From the NCBI GenBank assembly GCA_033763555.1, contig JANRKK010000030.1, forward strand, positions 3,019 to 67,018: a stretch of DNA of 64,000 nucleotides. The letters are read 5' to 3'. Positions 27,008 through 36,084 of this stretch are shown piece by piece. The position numbers and the translations under genes were made by a program. Origin of the DNA: JALYJG01 sp033763555 (GTDB taxonomy: Bacteria; Pseudomonadota; Alphaproteobacteria; UBA9219). The notes below the pieces were generated by a model, which did not search any database, had not been told where the DNA came from, and saw only the letters and a list, made by a program, of their open reading frames with translations. The stretch's first letter is position 1; each line of letters opens with the position of its first letter.

Positions 27008-28790
27008 GGCTTATGAATTTGTTGATCATACTTACGATGTCATCGTCGTCGGCGCGGGCGGCGCGGGATTGCGCGCAACTTTCGGCATGGCCGAAAAAGG
27101 CTTGCGCACTGCCTGCATAACCAAAGTCTTCCCGACGCGCAGTCACACCGTCGCCGCGCAAGGTGGTATCTCGGCCGCGCTCGGCAATATGGGTGAGGAT
27201 GACTGGCGCTGGCACATGTATGATACGATCAAAGGCTCGGACTGGCTCGGTGATCAGGATGCCATCGAATATATGTGCCGCGAGGCCATTCCCGCCGTCG
27301 TCGAGTTAGAACATTACGGCGTGCCGTTCAGCCGCACCGAAGCCGGAAAAATTTATCAGCGCCCCTTCGGCGGCATGACGACGAAATACGGCGAAGGCAT
27401 CGCCCAACGCACTTGTGCCGCCGCCGACCGTACGGGTCACGCCATTCTGCACACGCTTTATCAGCAATCACTCAAGCATCAGGCCGAATTTTTTATCGAG
27501 TATTTCGCCATCGACCTGATCATGGACGCTGACGGCGTCTGCCGTGGCGTTGTAGCCTGGAATCTTGATGACGGCACTATTCACCGCTTCCGCGCCAACA
27601 TTACCGTACTGGCGACCGGAGGCTACGGCCGCGCCTATTTCTCCTGCACCTCGGCGCATACCTGTACAGGCGACGGCAATGCCATGGCCCTGCGCGCTGG
27701 GTTGCCGCTGCAGGATATGGAATTTGTTCAGTTTCATCCGACAGGCAGTTATGGCGCGGGCTGCCTGATCACCGAAGGCGTGCGCGGCGAAGGCGGCTAT
27801 CTCACCAACGGCAATGGCGAACGTTTCATGGAACGCTACGCGCCGCACGCCAAAGACCTTGCCAGCCGCGATGTGGTCAGCCGCTCCATGACCATGGAAA
27901 TCCGCGAAGGTCGTGGCTGCGGCCCACAGAAAGACCATATCCATCTGCATGTCGAGCATCTCGACCCGAAAGTCATTCATGAGCGCCTGCCCGGCATCGC
28001 CGAAAGCGCGCGCATCTTCGCGGGCGTCGATGTAACGAAGGAACCCATCCCTGTCCTGCCGACCGTGCATTACAATATGGGCGGCATTCCCACGAATTAC
28101 CGCGCCGAGGTCATCCGCCCGACGGACGGAAATCCCGATGCCGTCGCGCCGGGCCTGATGGCGATTGGCGAAGCCGCCTGTGTTTCGGTGCATGGCGCGA
28201 ACCGTCTCGGCTCCAACTCGCTGCTCGATCTGGTTGTTTTCGGCCGCGCCGCCGCTATCCGTGCGCGCGAAATTATTAAACCCGAAAGCCGCCAAAAGGA
28301 CTTACCCAAGGATGCCGGGGATTTTGCCATCGCGCGGCTCGATAAATTCCGCAACGCCAAAGGCAATGTCCGCACCGCGTCGCTTCGGCTGGAGATGCAA
28401 AAGGCTATGCAGAAAGATTGCGCTGTGTTCCGCACTGGTGCGAGTCTCGCCGAGGGACAGAAAGCCATTCACAGCCTATGGAGCAAACGCGACGGGCTGA
28501 GCGTCAGCGACCGTTCCTTGATCTGGAATTCCGATCTGGTCGAAACGCTGGAGCTCGACAATCTGATGTATCAGGCCGTGGCGACGATTGATTCCGCCGT
28601 CAACCGCAAGGAATCCCGCGGCGCCCATGCCCGCGAGGATTTCACCCAGCGCGATGACGTCAACTGGATGAAACATTCCACCGTCTGGGTGAATGAAGAC
28701 GGAACAACCCGCGCAGGCAGCCGCCCCGTCCATTTGTTCACACTCACGGATGATGTGAAGGTGGTTCCACCCAAAGCGAGGGTGTATTGA
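27000..28790 (+). CDS. sdhA: succinate dehydrogenase flavoprotein subunit
   Basis: 596 residues from ATG 27000 (GGAG 11 bases upstream); the longer open frame from 26829 is only an overlap with sdhD. Dinucleotide fold VIVVGAGGAGLRATFG, the FAD-linking histidine in FPTRSHTVAAQGG, and catalytic segments HPTGSYGAGCLITEG and NRLGSNSLLDLVVFGR are all present. It oxidizes succinate to fumarate in the TCA cycle. The stop overlaps the next start (TGATGA-type), but that next gene is not sdhB. Confidence 0.97.
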   Translation: MPKAYEFVDHTYDVIVVGAGGAGLRATFGMAEKGLRTACITKVFPTRSHTVAAQGGISAALGNMGEDDWRWHMYDTIKGSDWLGDQDAIEYMCREAIPAVVELEHYGVPFSRTEAGKIYQRPFGGMTTKYGEGIAQRTCAAADRTGHAILHTLYQQSLKHQAEFFIEYFAIDLIMDADGVCRGVVAWNLDDGTIHRFRANITVLATGGYGRAYFSCTSAHTCTGDGNAMALRAGLPLQDMEFVQFHPTGSYGAGCLITEGVRGEGGYLTNGNGERFMERYAPHAKDLASRDVVSRSMTMEIREGRGCGPQKDHIHLHVEHLDPKVIHERLPGIAESARIFAGVDVTKEPIPVLPTVHYNMGGIPTNYRAEVIRPTDGNPDAVAPGLMAIGEAACVSVHGANRLGSNSLLDLVVFGRAAAIRAREIIKPESRQKDLPKDAGDFAIARLDKFRNAKGNVRTASLRLEMQKAMQKDCAVFRTGASLAEGQKAIHSLWSKRDGLSVSDRSLIWNSDLVETLELDNLMYQAVATIDSAVNRKESRGAHAREDFTQRDDVNWMKHSTVWVNEDGTTRAGSRPVHLFTLTDDVKVVPPKARVY

Positions 28791-29299
28791 TGAGCAATCA
28801 TCAAATTACAACCAAACAAAAGGGCGATGCTTGCGAAATGCTGATCGCAGCAAAGTTAACCCTTGCTGGCATCCCCGCTCTTAAAGTGCCTGATAATTGG
28901 CCACATTATGATGTTATTGCACAACCACAGAATGGGCAGCCGCTCCGCATCTCTGTAAGAGCAAGAACGTACAAGCCGGGTGCAGCATACGTTGGGTATC
29001 TTGAAACCGAGGATTTTGATTGGCTTGCAATAGTTACCTTACCCGGCGGCTCAGAAACTGAACGCCGATTCTTTCTAATTCCACGAAAATTAGCTGATAG
29101 AACTGCCCGCCGGGATGCAGCCACAAGCAAGACCGCAAAGGAAAGATATTGGCGCGTTGATGAAGTATTAAAAATATTTTCTAGGTTTGAAAATAATTTC
29201 TCTCTCAACCCATTCCTCAAACCGAATGAAGAAGCACTCAAACTTATAGAAGCTCGTCGAAGACAAAAAACACAACCAGCAGCCCGGAGAATTTCATGA
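28790..29299 (+). CDS. unknown protein inserted between sdhA and sdhB, PD-(D/E)XK-like pattern
   Basis: 169 residues, not recognised with certainty. KQKGDACEMLIAAKLTLAGIPALKVPDNWPHYDVIAQPQ followed by ISVRART follows the layout of PD-(D/E)XK endonuclease domains of the PDDEXK_5 type: a KGD..E helix, a Y-D strand, then a strand that usually reads (E/Q)VKT. Here the expected (E/Q)xK is SVR, so it may be inactive. The DNA is more AT-rich than the flanking sdh genes, suggesting acquisition. It overlaps sdhA by one base and the next lipoprotein gene by four, so it is tied into the operon. Confidence 0.6.
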   Translation: MSNHQITTKQKGDACEMLIAAKLTLAGIPALKVPDNWPHYDVIAQPQNGQPLRISVRARTYKPGAAYVGYLETEDFDWLAIVTLPGGSETERRFFLIPRKLADRTARRDAATSKTAKERYWRVDEVLKIFSRFENNFSLNPFLKPNEEALKLIEARRRQKTQPAARRIS

Positions 29300-29520
29300 C
29301 TACGCGCTATACCTTGGTCATATTGTCATTAATGTTGGCTGGCTGCACTGACCCCATCTACATGAAAAACCAGAAGAGTGGGCAAACCATTCAATGCGGT
29401 CCTTATTGGACTGGACTTGCCAGTGACTTTAAGCTTACGGGCATCGCTGCTAGAGAAGCACAATGCATTCAAGACTACAAAGAGCAAGGGTATGTTCGAG
29501 TCCCAAGTCAAACCAATTAG
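29296..29520 (+). CDS. small lipoprotein inside the sdh operon
   Basis: 74 residues. Signal peptide and lipobox LAGC at residues 14-17 (MTTRYTLVILSLMLAGC), then about 57 residues with QCGPYWTG and EAQCIQDYKEQGYVRV, giving two further cysteines 27 apart. This resembles a widespread class of tiny envelope lipoproteins with no known role. The start overlaps the preceding stop (ATGA) and sdhB begins 41 bases later. Confidence 0.7.
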   Translation: MTTRYTLVILSLMLAGCTDPIYMKNQKSGQTIQCGPYWTGLASDFKLTGIAAREAQCIQDYKEQGYVRVPSQTN

Positions 29521-29560
29521 AACCAAACCTTCGCGGGCATGACGCCAGATAGGAAAAATC

Positions 29561-30340
29561 ATGGCCACCTTCACCCTTCCACGAAACTCCAAGGTCACAA
29601 AGGGCACAAAACATCCCGCGCCCGACGATGCGCGCCGCACGCGTACCCTGCGCGTCTATCGCTGGTCACCGGATGATGAAGCCAATCCGCATATCGACGA
29701 ATATACGATCGACACCGACAAATGCGGGCCGATGGTTCTCGACGCCCTCATCCATATCAAGAACGACATCGACAGTACGCTGACCTTCCGTCGTTCCTGC
29801 CGCGAGGGCATCTGCGGTTCCTGCGCGATGAATATCGACGGCACCAATACGCTTGCCTGCGTCAAGCACATGGACGACATCAAGGGTGATATCAAAATCT
29901 ATCCGCTGCCGCATATGGAAGTGGTGAAGGATCTGGTGCCGAACCTGACGCATGCCTATGCGCAATACGCCTCCATCAAACCCTGGATTCAAACGCAGTC
30001 GCCCCCGCCGCCTGATAGCGAAAGGCTGCAATCGCCGGAAGAACGCGCGAAGCTCGATGGCCTCTATGAATGCATTCTCTGTTACTGCTGCACGACAAGC
30101 TGCCCCAGCTATTGGTGGAATGGCGACCGCTATCTCGGTCCCGCAACCCTGCTTCAAGCCTATCGCTGGCTGGCCGACAGCCGCGATGAAGCGACGGGCG
30201 AAAGGCTCGATAATCTCGAAGACCCCTTTCGCCTCTATCGCTGCCACACGATCATGAACTGCACCAACACATGCCCCAAAGGGCTAAATCCCGCCAAGGC
30301 CATTTCTGAAACGAAACAAATGATGGTTAAAAGGCGTTAA
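29561..30340 (+). CDS. sdhB: succinate dehydrogenase iron-sulfur subunit
   Basis: 259 residues. The [2Fe-2S] site is SCREGICGSCAMNIDGTNTLAC. The [4Fe-4S] and [3Fe-4S] motifs CILCYCCTTSCPSYWW and CHTIMNCTNTCPKGLNP follow, and all cluster cysteines are present. It passes electrons from SdhA to quinone. The gene is separated from sdhA by two extra genes (770 bases) but has its own ribosome-binding site. About 226 bases follow before the next gene. They contain no clear terminator and one 26-codon open frame at 30378-30458 of doubtful meaning. Confidence 0.97.
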   Translation: MATFTLPRNSKVTKGTKHPAPDDARRTRTLRVYRWSPDDEANPHIDEYTIDTDKCGPMVLDALIHIKNDIDSTLTFRRSCREGICGSCAMNIDGTNTLACVKHMDDIKGDIKIYPLPHMEVVKDLVPNLTHAYAQYASIKPWIQTQSPPPPDSERLQSPEERAKLDGLYECILCYCCTTSCPSYWWNGDRYLGPATLLQAYRWLADSRDEATGERLDNLEDPFRLYRCHTIMNCTNTCPKGLNPAKAISETKQMMVKRR

Positions 30341-30566
30341 AAGAAACCCCTTGTTTGTCAAAAACAGGACGGTTAGGATGTCCCCGCTTGCACGACCATA
30401 TGCGGCTTTTGCGTTAACAGCTGAATACGGCGTGACACGAAGAATGAACTTCGGTTGATAAAGGCAAGCTTAGATCACCACAGGACTTTGCGAAGAAGAC
30501 TTAAAGCCAAGGCAAGCCGGGTGGCACAGGATATAAAATGAACGCAAAAACGAACAGGAATTATCG

Positions 30567-31166
30567 ATGAGACAGGGTGGTCCAGGCGGTCGTCGTCCTC
30601 GCGGACGTCATCATGGTGGTCACGGCGGCAATAACGGCGGCGGCAACAGGCATGGCGGCGGAAACCATGGTGGTGGCAATCACAACCCGAATGATAACCG
30701 TCCACGTTCCGCAGCCTCACTTCGTCATCAGACTTTCGACAGCAATTGTATCGACCTGCGCGTGCGCGGCAACGCCTGGCAGGTTCACGAAAAATATCAG
30801 GCGCTGGCGCGTGACGCCACATCCTCTGGCGACCGCGTCGCTGCCGAAAATTATCTGCAGCACGCCGAGCATTACTACCGCATCATCGAAGCGATCAACG
30901 AAGCAACGGCGACCGAACAACGCCAGCGTGGTGGAACCCCGTACGCGCCCTTCAATCAGCAGCCGGATGTTCCCGCGAATTACTATCCGCCTGCGGCAGG
31001 CACAGCCCAGCAGCAACCCGGCAACCCGAATGCCGCTGCGGACAGTCAGGCCGCTCCGGCAGCCGCACAGGCCGAAGTGCAAAAGCGCAACCCCAGCCCG
31101 TTCTTCACCCCTGAAGAAGCCGAAGAACAAAGCGGCGCTGCCGAGCCTTTGATCGCAAGCCGTTAG
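30567..31166 (+). CDS. DUF4167 domain protein
   Basis: 199 residues. An N-terminal tail rich in Gly, His, Asn and Arg (repeats of GGGNHGG, about residues 1-50) leads into the conserved DUF4167 core: FDSNCIDLRVRGNAWQVHEKYQALARDA, SSGDRVAAENYLQHAEHYYRII (about 52-108). The rest is Pro/Gln/Ala-rich. DUF4167 is characteristic of alphaproteobacteria. The basic Gly-rich head suggests nucleic-acid binding, but function is not established. A ten-codon frame (30538-30570) ends in an ATGA overlap with the start and may couple translation. Confidence 0.85.
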   Translation: MRQGGPGGRRPRGRHHGGHGGNNGGGNRHGGGNHGGGNHNPNDNRPRSAASLRHQTFDSNCIDLRVRGNAWQVHEKYQALARDATSSGDRVAAENYLQHAEHYYRIIEAINEATATEQRQRGGTPYAPFNQQPDVPANYYPPAAGTAQQQPGNPNAAADSQAAPAAAQAEVQKRNPSPFFTPEEAEEQSGAAEPLIASR

Positions 31167-31208
31167 GCTGCCCTTTCATAGGCTTAGCGCCTGTTCTATA
31201 AGGGTTCC

Positions 31209-32057
31209 ATGAACAGGCTATTCCTCAAAATGCACGGTCTTGGCAACGACTTCGTCATTATCGACGGACGTGCCGACGGCTTTGTGCCGGACCGGAATTT
31301 CTGCCTCGCCGTGGCCGACCGCCGCCGGGGCATCGGCTGCGATCAGCTGATCATTCTCGAAAAGCCCAAAAATCCGGCCGCCACCCTATTCATGCGCATC
31401 TATAACCGCGATGCGTCCGAAGCCGGAGCCTGCGGCAACGCCACGCGCTGCGTCGGACGATTACTGTTCGATGAAACAGGCCGTAACAAGGTTGTCATTG
31501 AAACGGTTTCCGGGCTTCTGACTGTTTTTGAAGACGGACCCGGCATGATCGCCGTGGATTACGGCCCGCCGAAACTGGAATGGAGCGACATTCCGCTGGC
31601 AAAAAAAATGGATACGTTGCATGTGCCGCTGAGCCTTGGCCCGCTATCCGATGCCTGCTGTGTCAGCATGGGCAATCCACATGCCGTGTTTTTCGTCGAG
31701 GATGCCGATAAAATTCTCCTGCCCGAGATCGGGCCGAAGCTGGAAACCGATCCACTGTTCCCCGAACGTGCCAATATCGAAGTCGCGCAAATTCTGGCGC
31801 CCGACCGCATCCGCATGCGCGTCTGGGAACGCGGCGCAGGTGTCACCGAAGCTTGCGGTTCCGGGGCCTGCGCAACGCTCGTTGCCGCCGCGCGTCGCAA
31901 GTTCAGCGCACGCCGCGCGGCTATTGTCATGGATGGCGGGGATTCCATCGTCGAATGGCGCGAAGATAATCACGTTCTTCTCATCGGCCCCACGGCGCTG
32001 GCCTTCCGTGGCACACTGGATGACGGGCTGTTCGCCGGAATGCGCCGCGCGTCATGA
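31209..32057 (+). CDS. dapF: diaminopimelate epimerase
   Basis: 282 residues. The two catalytic cysteines are present: C75 in GACGNATRC and C216 in EACGSGACAT. GLGNDFVIID at the N-terminus and GNPHAVFF also match. It converts LL- to meso-diaminopimelate for lysine and peptidoglycan synthesis in the cytoplasm. It overlaps mtaB by four bases, and the order dapF-mtaB-ftsY is common in alphaproteobacteria. Confidence 0.97.
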   Translation: MNRLFLKMHGLGNDFVIIDGRADGFVPDRNFCLAVADRRRGIGCDQLIILEKPKNPAATLFMRIYNRDASEAGACGNATRCVGRLLFDETGRNKVVIETVSGLLTVFEDGPGMIAVDYGPPKLEWSDIPLAKKMDTLHVPLSLGPLSDACCVSMGNPHAVFFVEDADKILLPEIGPKLETDPLFPERANIEVAQILAPDRIRMRVWERGAGVTEACGSGACATLVAAARRKFSARRAAIVMDGGDSIVEWREDNHVLLIGPTALAFRGTLDDGLFAGMRRAS

Positions 32058-33301
32058 ATTCCCAGCCTGAAGTTCTGACATTCGGCTGCCGCCTCAACAG
32101 CTATGAATCCGAAGTGGTGCGTCAGCATGCGCTGGCAGCCGGGCTGACGGATACTGTCATCATCAACACTTGCGCCGTGACCGCCGAGGCCGAGCGACAG
32201 GCACGGCAATCCATCCGCCGCCTTCGGCGCGAACGGCCAAGCGCGCAAATTCTTGTCACGGGCTGCGCAGCACAGATTAATCCTGACATCTTCGCTGCCA
32301 TGCCGGAAGTTAATTACGTCATCGGCAACGACAAGAAACTGGAGGCTGATACTTTTCGCCATTTGAACGGGCAACGGCTGATCGTCAATGATATCCAGAT
32401 GGTGCGTGAAACTGCCGCTCATCTGGTGCAAGGCTTTGAAGGCAGTGAACGCGCCTTTGTTCAAATTCAGAATGGCTGTGATCATCGCTGCACGTTCTGC
32501 ATCATTCCCTATGGCCGTGGTCCGTCACGCTCGGTGCCCATCGGCCAAATCGCCGATCAGGTGCGCGCACTGGCCATACAAGGCTACAACGAAGTGGTTT
32601 TCACGGGCGTCGATATCGCCTCCTATGGCAAGGATTTGCCGGGCCAGCCCGTGCTTGGTCAGATGATACGGCGCGTACTGGCGCTTGTGCCCGGACTACG
32701 CCGCTTGCGGCTCTCCTCGCTCGATCCAGCTGCAATGGATGAGGATTTATGGCGGCTGATCGACGAAGAACCACGCCTGATGCCACATTTGCATCTCAGC
32801 CTGCAGGCTGGCGATGATATGATCCTCAAACGCATGAAGCGCCGCCATCTGCGCGATGATGTCCTTGCACTGTGCAAACGTGCGCGTCAGCTGCGGCCGG
32901 ATATTGCCTTCGGTGCCGACATCATTGCTGGATTTCCAACCGAAAATGATGCGATGTTCCAGAACACCTATGATCTGGTCGAACAATGCGGCCTGACCTG
33001 GCTGCATGTGTTCCCCTACTCCGCGCGCAAGGGAACACCCGCCGCAAAAATGCCGCAACTGCACGGCTCGATCCGCAAGGAACGCGCCGAACGTCTGCGC
33101 ACGCTGGGTGCTGCGGCCTCGCACAGGCATCACGCCTCATTGGTCGGACAAAAAATCGAAGTCCTGGTCGAACAACAGGGCCTTGGCTGCACACCGCATT
33201 TCGCCAAGATCAAACTGCAGGGCGACGCCCCGGTCGGCAGCCTCATCATGGCCGAATGCTTCGCGCTTGAGGACGGACAGGCGATAGCGAGAATCATATG
33301 A
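32054..33301 (+). CDS. mtaB: tRNA t6A37 methylthiotransferase MtaB
   Basis: 415 residues. The N-terminal UPF0004 domain has TFGCRLNSYES, NTCAVTAEAERQARQ and VTGCAAQI, whose cysteines bind the auxiliary cluster. The radical SAM motif is NGCDHRCTFCIIPYGRG (CX3CX2C), and a TRAM-like end follows. It converts t6A37 to ms2t6A37 in tRNAs reading ANN codons. It overlaps dapF and ftsY by four bases each. Confidence 0.95.
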   Translation: MNSQPEVLTFGCRLNSYESEVVRQHALAAGLTDTVIINTCAVTAEAERQARQSIRRLRRERPSAQILVTGCAAQINPDIFAAMPEVNYVIGNDKKLEADTFRHLNGQRLIVNDIQMVRETAAHLVQGFEGSERAFVQIQNGCDHRCTFCIIPYGRGPSRSVPIGQIADQVRALAIQGYNEVVFTGVDIASYGKDLPGQPVLGQMIRRVLALVPGLRRLRLSSLDPAAMDEDLWRLIDEEPRLMPHLHLSLQAGDDMILKRMKRRHLRDDVLALCKRARQLRPDIAFGADIIAGFPTENDAMFQNTYDLVEQCGLTWLHVFPYSARKGTPAAKMPQLHGSIRKERAERLRTLGAAASHRHHASLVGQKIEVLVEQQGLGCTPHFAKIKLQGDAPVGSLIMAECFALEDGQAIARII

Positions 33302-34230
33302 GCAGCGAGGAGAAAAAATCTGGCTGGCTCTCCCGCCTGCGATCGGGGTTGCAGCGCAGTTCGTCGAAATTGTCGGACGGCATCACGGATGTCTTCACCA
33401 AACAGCGTCTGGATGAAGAAACACTCGCGGGACTGGAAGAATTGCTGATTATCGCCGATCTTGGCCCCGCCACGGCGGCACGGCTGGCGCAGGAATTCGG
33501 CAAAAACCGCTTCGGCAAGGATGTTTCGGCGCAAGAGGTCAAAACCGCGCTGGCGGAACAGATTGCTGCGATTTTGAAACCTTACGCCGTACCGCTAGCC
33601 GTCAATACCACGAAAAAACCTTTCGTCGTTCTTGTCGTCGGCGTCAACGGCGTCGGCAAAACCACAACTATCGGCAAGCTGGCGCAGCATTACCAGGCGC
33701 AAGGCCTGAAAATCATGCTGGCAGCAGGCGATACGTTTCGCGCCGCGGCCATCAGCCAGTTGAAAATCTGGGGTGAACGCATTGGTGCAGCAGTGATTGC
33801 AGGCGAACAAGGTGGCGATTCCGCTGCGCTGGCTTTTCAGGCGCTGGAAAAAGCGCGGCATGCACAAGCCGATCTGCTGCTTATCGACACCGCCGGGCGG
33901 CTGCATAACAAAAATGATCTGATGCAGGAGCTGGCGAAGCTGGTGCGCGTGCTGAAAAAGCTCGACCCCGAAGCACCACATGCGACGCTACTGGTGCTGG
34001 ACGCGACCACGGGCCAGAACGCCCATGCGCAGGTCGAAACTTTCCGTGATCTGACGCAGGTAACAGGGCTCATCGTCACCAAGCTCGACGGCTCGGCCAA
34101 AGGCGGCGTCATTGTCGCGCTGGCTGACCGCTTCAAGCTTCCTATCCATGCTATCGGCGTCGGCGAAGGCGCGGACGATCTACAGGCCTTTGATGCCGGG
34201 GAATTTTCCAAGTCCCTTGTTGGATTATAA
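33298..34230 (+). CDS. ftsY: signal recognition particle receptor FtsY
   Basis: 310 residues: N domain (about 1-100) and G domain with GVNGVGKTTTIGKLA, DTAGRLHNKNDLMQEL, and TKLDGSAKGGVIVALAD. It docks SRP-ribosome complexes at the inner membrane by GTP hydrolysis with Ffh. The short N-terminus lacks the long acidic A domain of the E. coli protein, as is usual in alphaproteobacteria. It is followed by about 97 very AT-rich bases holding the promoter of the next gene. Confidence 0.97.
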   Translation: MSSEEKKSGWLSRLRSGLQRSSSKLSDGITDVFTKQRLDEETLAGLEELLIIADLGPATAARLAQEFGKNRFGKDVSAQEVKTALAEQIAAILKPYAVPLAVNTTKKPFVVLVVGVNGVGKTTTIGKLAQHYQAQGLKIMLAAGDTFRAAAISQLKIWGERIGAAVIAGEQGGDSAALAFQALEKARHAQADLLLIDTAGRLHNKNDLMQELAKLVRVLKKLDPEAPHATLLVLDATTGQNAHAQVETFRDLTQVTGLIVTKLDGSAKGGVIVALADRFKLPIHAIGVGEGADDLQAFDAGEFSKSLVGL

Positions 34231-34290
34231 TAGGTTTTTTCATATAACATATTATAAGTTATTGATTTATATGATATAGTTATTTTCCTA

Positions 34291-34319
34291 TCGACATATA
34301 GGATAAAAACTATTATACT
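34291..34319 (+). promoter_or_regulatory. sigma-70-type promoter predicting a leaderless mRNA
   Basis: TCGACA (34291-34296) and TATACT (34314-34319) are separated by 17 bases, close to the consensus at both boxes. The AMP nucleosidase ATG begins at 34328, eight bases after the -10 box, so transcription should start at or within a few bases of the codon. No Shine-Dalgarno sequence is present. Confidence 0.7.
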
Positions 34320-34327
34320 AACCTCAT

Positions 34328-36028
34328 ATGTCCGATACATTGGTCGAACTCAAAGAAAAGATCGAGCAATTCCTTGAAACCTCAGAAATGTCGCCGACGG
34401 TCTTCGGCCGCAAGGTTCTGAAAGACCCCAATTTTGTTTTCGATCTACGCAGCGGCAAGCGTTCGCCCAGCATCCGCACCGTCGAGAAAATCTACGCCTT
34501 CATCAAGGCGCAAAACGGCAAACAGCCCGCACAGCCCACCGTGGCAGCGCACCCGGTCAAAACATTCCACGATGCCAGGCAGGCCGTCGCCTACGCCAAA
34601 GAAATCTACGAGGCCAATACCGGATTTTTGCGCGATTGCTTCCGCCGTTTGGCACAGGGCGAGGATATGCAGGAGCGCGTTTCGGCGGGTTATCCCTATG
34701 TCGCCATCACCACCACACGCCCGACACAAATCGATACGCGTCTCGCGTTCGGCTTCGTCTCCTCCCCTCGCCGTTACAGCACGACCTTGACCCGGCCTGA
34801 CCTGTTTGAGCGTTATTACGCCGAGCAGTTCGATCTGCTGCTGAAAAACCATCAGGTGCCGCTGGAAATCGGCGTCAGCCCCTCACCCATTCCCATCCAT
34901 TTCGCGTTTCCCGACGCCATGCATGTTGAAGGTGGCCTCGACCCCGCGCGCGTGGTGTTGATGCGCCGGGTTTTCGACCTGCCTGATCTGGCCACCATGG
35001 ATGACAGCATCGCCAACGGCACCTATGCCGTCGCACCGGATGAAGATGCGCCCCTGGCCCTGTTTCCTGCATCGCGGGTAGATTATTCGCTGCACCGCCT
35101 GCGCCATTACACGGGCAGCGATCCCGCAGGTTTTCAGAATTTTATCATTTTCACGAACTACCAGTTCTATGTCGATGAGTTCGTGCGACTGGCAACGGAT
35201 GTCATGCGCAAGACTGACGACCCGCAAATGGCCACCTATCGCAAGCAATACACATCGCTTATCGAACCGGGCGGGCACACCACCTACAACGCCAATTTGG
35301 GCGAACGCGAAGCATCAGGGCAAAGGCTGCCGCGCCTGCCACAGATGCCCGCCTACCACCTGACGCGCCCTGACCGGAACGGCATCACCATCATCAATAT
35401 CGGCGTCGGACCCAGCAATGCGCGCACCATTTCCGATCACATCGCCGTCATCCGGCCACATGCATGGATCATGCTGGGCCACTGCGCCGGGCTGCGCGAC
35501 GCGCAGAAACTCGGCGATTATGTGCTGGCGCATGGCTATGTGCGTGATGATCATGTTCTGGATGACGCCATGCCACTCTGGGTACCCGTCCCTGCTCTCG
35601 CCGAGGTGCAGCGCGCACTGGAATCCGCCGTCGCACACATTACCGGGCTCGAAGGCTATGATCTGAAATCCGTCATGCGAACAGGCACCGTCGTAACCAC
35701 CGACAACCGCAACTGGGAAATCAGCGGCTATGATAAGCTGGTCGAGCATTTCAACCAGAGCCGTGCGATTGCCCTCGATATGGAATCCGCCGTCATCGCT
35801 GCCAACGGCTTCCGCTTCCGCGTGCCCTACGGCACGCTGCTCTGTGTCTCCGACCGCCCCCTGCACGGCGAGATCAAGCTGCCCGGTATGGCCAACCGCT
35901 TTTACCGCCAGCAGATCGACCAGCATCTGCAAATCGGCGTCCGGGCGATGGAGTTGCTGCGCGAAACCGGGCTCGAAACCCTCCATAGCCGCAAGTTACG
36001 CAGCTTTTCCGAAACGGCGTTTCAATAG
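34328..36028 (+). CDS. amn: AMP nucleosidase with N-terminal helix-turn-helix-like domain
   Basis: 566 residues. Residues about 80-300 carry the AMP nucleosidase N-terminal domain (FYVDEFVRLATDVM, YNANLGEREASGQRLPRLPQMPAYHL), and residues 340-560 the nucleoside phosphorylase-like catalytic domain (INIGVGPSNARTISDHIAVIRPHAWIMLGHCAGL, IALDMESAVIAANGFRF, LCVSDRPLHGEIKLPGMANRF). The enzyme splits AMP to adenine and ribose 5-phosphate. The first 65 residues (TSEMSPTVFGRKVLKDPNFVFDLRSGKRSPS) look like a small alphaproteobacterial HTH domain, absent from E. coli Amn. The frame is continuous across the junction. Confidence 0.88.
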   Translation: MSDTLVELKEKIEQFLETSEMSPTVFGRKVLKDPNFVFDLRSGKRSPSIRTVEKIYAFIKAQNGKQPAQPTVAAHPVKTFHDARQAVAYAKEIYEANTGFLRDCFRRLAQGEDMQERVSAGYPYVAITTTRPTQIDTRLAFGFVSSPRRYSTTLTRPDLFERYYAEQFDLLLKNHQVPLEIGVSPSPIPIHFAFPDAMHVEGGLDPARVVLMRRVFDLPDLATMDDSIANGTYAVAPDEDAPLALFPASRVDYSLHRLRHYTGSDPAGFQNFIIFTNYQFYVDEFVRLATDVMRKTDDPQMATYRKQYTSLIEPGGHTTYNANLGEREASGQRLPRLPQMPAYHLTRPDRNGITIINIGVGPSNARTISDHIAVIRPHAWIMLGHCAGLRDAQKLGDYVLAHGYVRDDHVLDDAMPLWVPVPALAEVQRALESAVAHITGLEGYDLKSVMRTGTVVTTDNRNWEISGYDKLVEHFNQSRAIALDMESAVIAANGFRFRVPYGTLLCVSDRPLHGEIKLPGMANRFYRQQIDQHLQIGVRAMELLRETGLETLHSRKLRSFSETAFQ

Positions 36029-36084
36029 GCAGGGCGTTTGGCTAGGATGGGGCTGTCCGTCCCGATTCCCGGTCTTTCCCCGCC

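Noticed and set aside
30378..30458. 26-codon frame downstream of sdhB
   Set aside because: Only a weak RBS and no conserved feature; kept as a possibility but not annotated.
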